64,000 nucleotides of DNA from Nakamurella alba (GTDB taxonomy: Bacteria; Actinomycetota; Actinomycetes; Mycobacteriales; Nakamurellaceae), in contig NZ_WLYK01000001.1 of the NCBI RefSeq assembly GCF_009707545.1, forward strand, positions 1,116,001-1,180,000, read 5' to 3'. Below are positions 59,414 through 64,000 of this stretch, piece by piece. How positions within the stretch are numbered: position 1 is the stretch's first letter; the number at the start of each line of letters is the position of its first letter. The notes below the pieces were generated by a model. That model was not told where the DNA came from and ran no database searches. It was given only the letters and a program-made list of their open reading frames with translations. A program made the translations under genes and the position numbers.

Positions 59414-60628
59414 ATGAGCAAGCGACCGTTGTCCACCGTGTTGATCACCGTGACCGGCGAGGACCGGCCCGGGGTCACCGGCGTGCTGTTCACCGCGCTC
59501 GCCGCGCACCACGTGGACGTGCTCGACGTCGACCAGGTGGTGATCCGTGGCCGGCTCACGCTCGGTGTGCTGGTCGAGTCGGCCGGCGACCCCGAGTCGG
59601 TGCAGGAGCACGTCGAGCAGGCGATGGCCTCCGTCGGCATGGGTGTCCGGGTCGCGGTCAACCCGCCGGGGGCGCACAGCCGCACCGTCGCGACGCACGT
59701 CGTCGTGGTGCTGGGCCGCCCGCTGCAGGCCCGCGCCATCGCGGTCATCTCCCGGGCGTTCGGCGAGATCGGCGTGAACATCGAGACCATCAAGCGGATC
59801 GCCGACTACCCGGTCACCGGGCTCGAACTCGAGGTCACCGCCCCGGACGACGACCGGCTGCGCAGCACACTGGCCGACCTGGCCGGCGCGCACGGCGTCG
59901 ACATCGCCGTGCAGAAGGCCGGCCTGGCCCGGCGGGCGAAGCGGCTGATCGTGTTCGACGTCGACTCCACGCTGATCACCGGTGAGGTGATCGAGATGCT
60001 CGCCGACCGGACCGGCACCCGCGCGAAGGTCGAGCAGATCACCGCCGCGGCGATGCGCGGCGAGCTGGACTTCGCCGACTCCCTCCGGGCCCGGGTGGCG
60101 ATGCTGGAGGGGCTGGACGCCGCCGTGCTGGACGAGGTCGGCCGCTCGCTCGAGCTGACGCCGGGAGCCCGGACCACCATCCGCACGCTGAAGAGGCTCG
60201 GCTACCGCTGCGGCATCGTCTCCGGCGGGTTCACCCAGGTCGCCAAGCACCTGGTGGAGGACCTGGACCTGGACTTCGTCGCCGCGAACACCCTCGAGGT
60301 CGAGCAGGGCCGGCTCACCGGCCGGGTGATCGGTGACATCGTGGACCGGCCGGGCAAGGCCCGCGCGCTGGCCCGGTTCGCCGTGGAGTCCGGGGTGGGC
60401 CTGTCCCAGACGGTGGCCGTCGGCGACGGGGCCAACGACATCGACATGCTCACCGCCGCCGGGCTCGGCATCGCCTTCAATGCCAAGCCGGTGCTGGCCG
60501 AGGTCGCCGACACCGCGCTCAACCAGCCGTTCCTCGACCCGGTGCTGTTCATCCTCGGCATCACCCGGGCCGAGGTGGAGGCCGCCGACGCCGCCGACGG
60601 CCAGCTCCGCCGCGTCCCCCTCGGCTGA
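59414..60628 (+). CDS. serB: Phosphoserine phosphatase SerB with two ACT domains
   Basis: 404 residues from ATG 59414. Two ACT domains (about 6-82: LITVTGEDRPGVTGVLFTALA; about 95-165) bind amino acids such as serine. The HAD phosphatase starts at 178: FDVDSTLITGE with Asp182 nucleophile and Asp184, GGFTQVAKHL (Ser/Thr motif), and GDGANDIDML for Mg2+. Final step of L-serine synthesis. The double-ACT layout is that of mycobacterial SerB2, which is also next to ctaD. Confidence 0.96.
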   Translation: MSKRPLSTVLITVTGEDRPGVTGVLFTALAAHHVDVLDVDQVVIRGRLTLGVLVESAGDPESVQEHVEQAMASVGMGVRVAVNPPGAHSRTVATHVVVVLGRPLQARAIAVISRAFGEIGVNIETIKRIADYPVTGLELEVTAPDDDRLRSTLADLAGAHGVDIAVQKAGLARRAKRLIVFDVDSTLITGEVIEMLADRTGTRAKVEQITAAAMRGELDFADSLRARVAMLEGLDAAVLDEVGRSLELTPGARTTIRTLKRLGYRCGIVSGGFTQVAKHLVEDLDLDFVAANTLEVEQGRLTGRVIGDIVDRPGKARALARFAVESGVGLSQTVAVGDGANDIDMLTAAGLGIAFNAKPVLAEVADTALNQPFLDPVLFILGITRAEVEAADAADGQLRRVPLG

Positions 60629-60641
60629 CCCCCACCTCCCG

Positions 60642-60740
60642 GCGTGGATCATGTAGGCCTGCAGGGGCGAAGTCGTTGCCTCCTGTCACACCGGTCCCAT
60701 TTCAAGGTCGTGATGACATGCGGGCGAACATGATCCACGC
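60642..60740. repeat. Long-range inverted repeat, 13-bp perfect arms
   Basis: GCGTGGATCATGT (60642-60654) and its exact complement ACATGATCCACGC (60728-60740) flank 73 bases between serB and the Pth2-like gene. Smaller than an insertion sequence and without a gene inside; looks like a REP/MITE-like intergenic element or a long hairpin. Confidence 0.75.
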
Positions 60741-60761
60741 AGGTCAGGAGGTGCAGGGCAG

Positions 60762-61559
60762 ATGACGGGAGAGGCGCTGGCCCCGTTGCGGGCCCGGTAC
60801 GCGCACTGGTTGGGGCTGGACTCGGAGCAGGTGCTCGCCGATCGGGACGAGGCGGCCGAGGACATCCGGGCCATGCAGTTGTTGCTGCGGATGGAACGGG
60901 ACGCCCCGCCGTCCTGGCACCGGGCGCTGGCGATGGCCGCGTCCGGCGCCGCCGCACTCTGCCTGGACCCGCGGGCCGAACCGGGCGGCGAGTGGCACGA
61001 GGCGATCGCCGACTACTGCGGTGGGCACATCCGCAAGGTCACCCGGCGCGGTCGCGGTGCGCAGTGGGAGGCGACCGCCGACCTGCCCGGGCTGTCCTTC
61101 GCCGACGCCGGCACCGAGGTCCGGGCGTTGCTGCCCGGCCGGGTGGCCGAGCTCGACAAGCGGGTGTCCAAGCTGCAGGTGGGCGGCACGGACGCGCCGG
61201 TCGACGTCGACCCGGCACCCGAGGTCGGCCCGCCGACGCCGGAACTGCGCGTCTGGATCAACCCGCACCACCCGATGACCCTCGGCAAGACCATGGCCCA
61301 GGCGGGGCACGCCGGGATGATCGCCGCCGCGCTGCTGGCCACCGACCCGCCGGCGCTGCAGGCCTGGATCGACGCCGGCCTGCCCGCGCGGGCGCGACTG
61401 TTGCACCCGGACGCATGGGACACCCTGGTGGCCCGGCTCGCCGACCCCGGCGAGGCCTGGCGCTCCGAGAAGCTGCTGGCCGTCCGGGATGCCGGCTTCA
61501 CCGAGGTCCCGCCCGGCACCGTCACCGTCGCCGCCCATGCCCCAGCGCGAGGTGCCTGA
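60762..61559 (+). CDS. Pth2-like peptidyl-tRNA hydrolase domain protein
   Basis: 265 residues from ATG 60762. The N-terminal 155 residues (about five helices, ALAPLRARYAHWLGLDSEQVL) have no domain I recognise. About 163-260 resembles Pth2/UPF0099: VWINPHHPMTLGKTMAQAGHAGMIAA contains the GK-x-x-A-Q-x-G/H-A motif. Pth2 proteins release peptidyl-tRNA; this actinobacterial subgroup is longer than archaeal Pth2 (about 120 residues) and its activity is inferred only. Confidence 0.75.
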   Translation: MTGEALAPLRARYAHWLGLDSEQVLADRDEAAEDIRAMQLLLRMERDAPPSWHRALAMAASGAAALCLDPRAEPGGEWHEAIADYCGGHIRKVTRRGRGAQWEATADLPGLSFADAGTEVRALLPGRVAELDKRVSKLQVGGTDAPVDVDPAPEVGPPTPELRVWINPHHPMTLGKTMAQAGHAGMIAAALLATDPPALQAWIDAGLPARARLLHPDAWDTLVARLADPGEAWRSEKLLAVRDAGFTEVPPGTVTVAAHAPARGA

Positions 61560-61643
61560 TGGTCGCGGCCCGCTCTGCGCTCCGGTCCTCGGTCCTGCAC
61601 TCGTACCTCGCTCCGGACCTGCGATCCTCACTCCGGCGACCGC

Positions 61644-63578
61644 TCAGTCCGCCGCCGTGATCCAGAGGGCCTGGTACGGCGCGAGCCAGACGTTGTGGTC
61701 GCTGCCGGCGACGACCTCCTCGCCCGAGATCCGGTCCACCCCATCGGTGATCCCCGCCTCGGCGAGCAGGCCGGCGGGGTAGGGGCGCCAGGAGTCCGTC
61801 ACGTTGTACAGCTCTACCATCGGGCCGATCGGGTGCCGGCGGATCACCGGCAGCACGCCGGGATCGGCAACGGTGCCGATCTCCGAGGACACCGAGGCGT
61901 GCAGCTGCTCGATCCCGGCCCGCACCCGGGCCAGGTGGACCAGGTTGCCGAAGGCCCGGGCCGCGACACTGCCCGGAATGGCGCGGCTGTCGGCCAGCGA
62001 CCAGTCCATCACCGGCCGATGGGTCCAGCGGTTGTCACCCTCGTGGCCGGGCTCGGAGGCCCAGTGCTCGTCGTTGGTCATCGCCAGTTCGTCGCCCTGC
62101 CAGACCACCGGGATCCCGCCCCAGCCCAGCACGATCGCGTAGGCCAGGAACATCCGGCCCACCACGCTGTCCACCATCGACGGATCGCCGCTGTGCCAGG
62201 CGTTCTCGATCCCGCACAGGCTCGCCGCCATGCCGCTGATCCGCCGGTCACCGGTGACCGGGTTGGCCTGGAACACCAGCCCGTGCGCCGGTGATCCGGG
62301 GTAGACGCCGGAGTAGTAGTCGGACAGGAACGACCGGTGCCCGTGCCCGGTCGCGCCGATCGCCGCCGCGTCGGCATCGTCGATGGCCCAACCGATGTCG
62401 TCGTGACACCGGAGGTAGGTCACCCAGGCGGTGGTCGTCGGCGCCACCGGCAGGTTGCCCAGCGCATGCGCCGCCAGCCGGACGTCGCGCGCCGCCAGCA
62501 TGGACCAGATCTGCACCATCAGGCTGTTGTGGTAGGCGATGTCGCTGACCTTGCCGTGGTGCCGGCCCTGACCGAGGTAGTGCACCAGGTCCGCCGGCCC
62601 GACGATCGCCTCCGCCTTGAAACACAATGCCGGACAGGCGATCCGGGCCACCGCGCGCAGCGCCTGGGTGATCGCGTGCACCTCGGGCTGGTTCTGGCAG
62701 TTGGTGCCCAGTCGTTTGTGGATGAAGGCGATCGCGTCCAGCCGCAGCACCTCGACCCCGGCATCGGCGAGGAACAGCACGATCTCCGCGAACTCGCAGA
62801 AGACGTCCGGGTTGGTCCAGTTCAGGTCCCACTGGAAGGAGTTGAAGGTGGTCCACACCCAGCCGAGATCGTCCTGCCAGGTGAAGTTCCCGGGGGCGAA
62901 GTCGGGGAACACCTCGGGCAGGGTGCGCTCGTACGCGTCCGGCATGGTGCGGTCCGGGAAGAGGTGGAAGTAGTCGCGGTACCGCTGTTCGCCGGCGAGC
63001 GCCCGCCGGGCCCACTCGTGCTCCTTCGCGACGTGGTTCAGCACCAGGTCGAGCACCAGACTGATCCCGTTGCGGCGCAGCGCGGCCGACAGGGCGCGCA
63101 GGTCGTCCATCGTGCCCAGGTCGGCCCGGACGCTGCGGTAGTCGGCGACCGCGTACCCGCCGTCGCTGTCGCCCGGACGCGGCTCCAGCAGGGGCATGAG
63201 ATGCAGGTAGGTGACGCCCATCTCGCGCAGGTAGCCGATGCGCTCCTGCACCCCGGCGAGGGTGCCGCCGAACCGGTCGGCATAGGCGGCGTAGCCGAGC
63301 ATCGTCTCCTGCTGGAACCAGTCCGGCTGCAGCACCCGTTCCATGTCCAGGGCGGCCAGGTCCGGTTGCCGCTGGGCGAAGGTGGCCGCGGCGAGCGGGA
63401 CCAGCCGGGTGATCAACTCGTCCGCCACCGCGGACGGGTAGGCCGCGGTCAGCCCGTCCGCCAGGTCGTCCCACCACCGGTCCAGCTGCAGCGCGAAGAG
63501 GTCGCGCCGATGGGCGGGCAGCCCGGACAACGCCGGACCGGCCAGTTCGTGGACCACCGCGGGAGCGCGCACCGGCAC
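61644..63578 (-). CDS. Amylosucrase-like GH13 enzyme
   Basis: 644 residues, no signal peptide. N-terminal helical domain about 1-90 typical of amylosucrase, then a (beta/alpha)8 barrel with nucleophile Asp281 (VLRLDAIAFIHKRLGTNCQNQPE), acid-base Glu323 (FKAEAIVG) and third acid Asp394 in CHDDIGW. The loop DAYERTLPEVFPDFAPGNFTW and length of about 640 match GH13_4, which makes alpha-1,4-glucan from sucrose or, in relatives, hydrolyses sucrose. Start GTG 63578 has CAGACT six bases upstream (possible leaderless -10). Confidence 0.9.
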   Translation of the reverse strand: MPVRAPAVVHELAGPALSGLPAHRRDLFALQLDRWWDDLADGLTAAYPSAVADELITRLVPLAAATFAQRQPDLAALDMERVLQPDWFQQETMLGYAAYADRFGGTLAGVQERIGYLREMGVTYLHLMPLLEPRPGDSDGGYAVADYRSVRADLGTMDDLRALSAALRRNGISLVLDLVLNHVAKEHEWARRALAGEQRYRDYFHLFPDRTMPDAYERTLPEVFPDFAPGNFTWQDDLGWVWTTFNSFQWDLNWTNPDVFCEFAEIVLFLADAGVEVLRLDAIAFIHKRLGTNCQNQPEVHAITQALRAVARIACPALCFKAEAIVGPADLVHYLGQGRHHGKVSDIAYHNSLMVQIWSMLAARDVRLAAHALGNLPVAPTTTAWVTYLRCHDDIGWAIDDADAAAIGATGHGHRSFLSDYYSGVYPGSPAHGLVFQANPVTGDRRISGMAASLCGIENAWHSGDPSMVDSVVGRMFLAYAIVLGWGGIPVVWQGDELAMTNDEHWASEPGHEGDNRWTHRPVMDWSLADSRAIPGSVAARAFGNLVHLARVRAGIEQLHASVSSEIGTVADPGVLPVIRRHPIGPMVELYNVTDSWRPYPAGLLAEAGITDGVDRISGEEVVAGSDHNVWLAPYQALWITAAD

Positions 63579-63617
63579 AGTCTGCGGTACGCGGCCGGTC
63601 CCGGCGCGCGCGACACG

Positions 63618-64000
63618 TCAGTCCAGGACGGTGGCTCCCGCTTCCCGCATCGCCGCGACGGCGGCCTCGGTGTCACCCGGGTTCAGCTCGACGAACCGGG
63701 TCATCGACAGCGGCACGGTGACGTCGTAGCCCAGGCCGACCCCGTCCACCGCGGTGGACTTCACGCACCAGTCGCCGGCCAGGCCGACGATGGAGATCGA
63801 CATGATCCCGTGCTCGTCCAGGATCGTCGACAGCTCGGTGCCTTTCGTCTTCCCCGAACCGAGATCCAGCACGGAGAAACCGGAGTAGCCGTCCTCCGGT
63901 CCGGACCCCTTGCGCACCACCGGTCCCTCGACCGGCAGGCCGGGGACGAACTCGGCGCCGGCGGAACCGATCACGCAGTGCACCGGCCAGATCCCGCCGT
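63618..64000 (-). CDS. Nicotinamidase/isochorismatase-family protein, C-terminal part (5' end outside window)
   Basis: 127 residues visible, the frame is open to the window edge. GGIWPVHCVIGSAGAEF with PVHC (metal/substrate side), KGSGPEDGYSGFSV, and the catalytic Cys in VGLAGDWCVKSTAVDG, as in PncA-type nicotinamidases that turn nicotinamide into nicotinate for NAD salvage. The N-terminal Asp and metal-binding D-x-Q-x-D-F lie beyond the window. Probably the same strand as the amylosucrase gene but 39 bases apart; link uncertain. Confidence 0.85.
   Translation of the reverse strand, partial: GGIWPVHCVIGSAGAEFVPGLPVEGPVVRKGSGPEDGYSGFSVLDLGSGKTKGTELSTILDEHGIMSISIVGLAGDWCVKSTAVDGVGLGYDVTVPLSMTRFVELNPGDTEAAVAAMREAGATVLD

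Overview
The window is very GC-rich, densely packed DNA from an actinobacterium. The evidence is overwhelming G/C at third codon positions, an F420-type oxidoreductase, an ssrA tag ending in ALAA, and several actinobacterial gene orders: ftsE-ftsX-smpB-ssrA, ctaD-serB with a double-ACT SerB, and a phosphate permease followed by a small membrane protein and DUF3349. A relative of Nakamurella or the Geodermatophilales would fit, but this cannot be proven from the sequence. It reads as ordinary chromosome. I see no phage, transposase, plasmid replication gene or CRISPR array.

Layout. 1-4.6 kb: tail of a FUSC-like membrane protein, a secreted beta-helix protein, a DUF4395 membrane protein and a PAS-GAF-GGDEF diguanylate cyclase. 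5-6.5 kb: a tight cluster of Flp-like pilin, two TadE-like pseudopilins and a TadG-like protein; a lone CpaF/TadA ATPase lies 35 kb away at 41.3-42.6 kb. 6.5-12.5 kb: VIT-type metal transporter, Cys-rich DUF1540 protein, topoisomerase IB, a VOC/AraC pair, NhaA and DDAH. 12.5-16.6 kb: DhaK, DhaL and a DhaM-HPr-Enzyme I fusion, translationally coupled to DDAH. 16.6-18.5 kb: a 2OG-Fe(II) oxygenase and an SDR with paired LacI-type operators. 18.6-24.7 kb: a complete sugar uptake operon (lipoprotein, two permeases, NagZ-like GH3 enzyme, ROK repressor) with a ROK-type operator in front.

24.8-36.9 kb: transporters, two luciferase-like oxidoreductases, an MscS channel, a secreted Ig-like protein with an LPXTG-like tail, a DeoR regulator, glycerate kinase divergent from a kinase-aminotransferase fusion, and an MFS gene broken by an in-frame amber codon. 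37-45.2 kb: acyl-CoA synthetase behind a large palindrome, DinB, YigZ, deaminase, reductase, CpaF, two methyltransferases and HisN. 45.3-48.1 kb: ftsE, ftsX, smpB and tmRNA, covering division signalling and ribosome rescue. 48.1-55.5 kb: TetR regulator, an MgtE-N/CBS protein, an FKBP lipoprotein, the Pit phosphate operon, a DsbA-like protein and tRNA-Ala(GGC). 55.6-64 kb: gamma-glutamyltransferase, ctaD, serB, a Pth2-like hydrolase, amylosucrase and the end of a nicotinamidase.

The strongest unexplained signals are regulatory or translational: two consecutive pseudopilin genes whose only sensible start is a CTG overlapping the previous stop codon (CTGA); a palindromic CTAG core that gives mirror-image leaderless promoters to two divergent genes; paired or in-phase operators; the amber codon in the MFS gene; and several intergenic repeat elements. 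I found no convincing wholly new multi-gene system.
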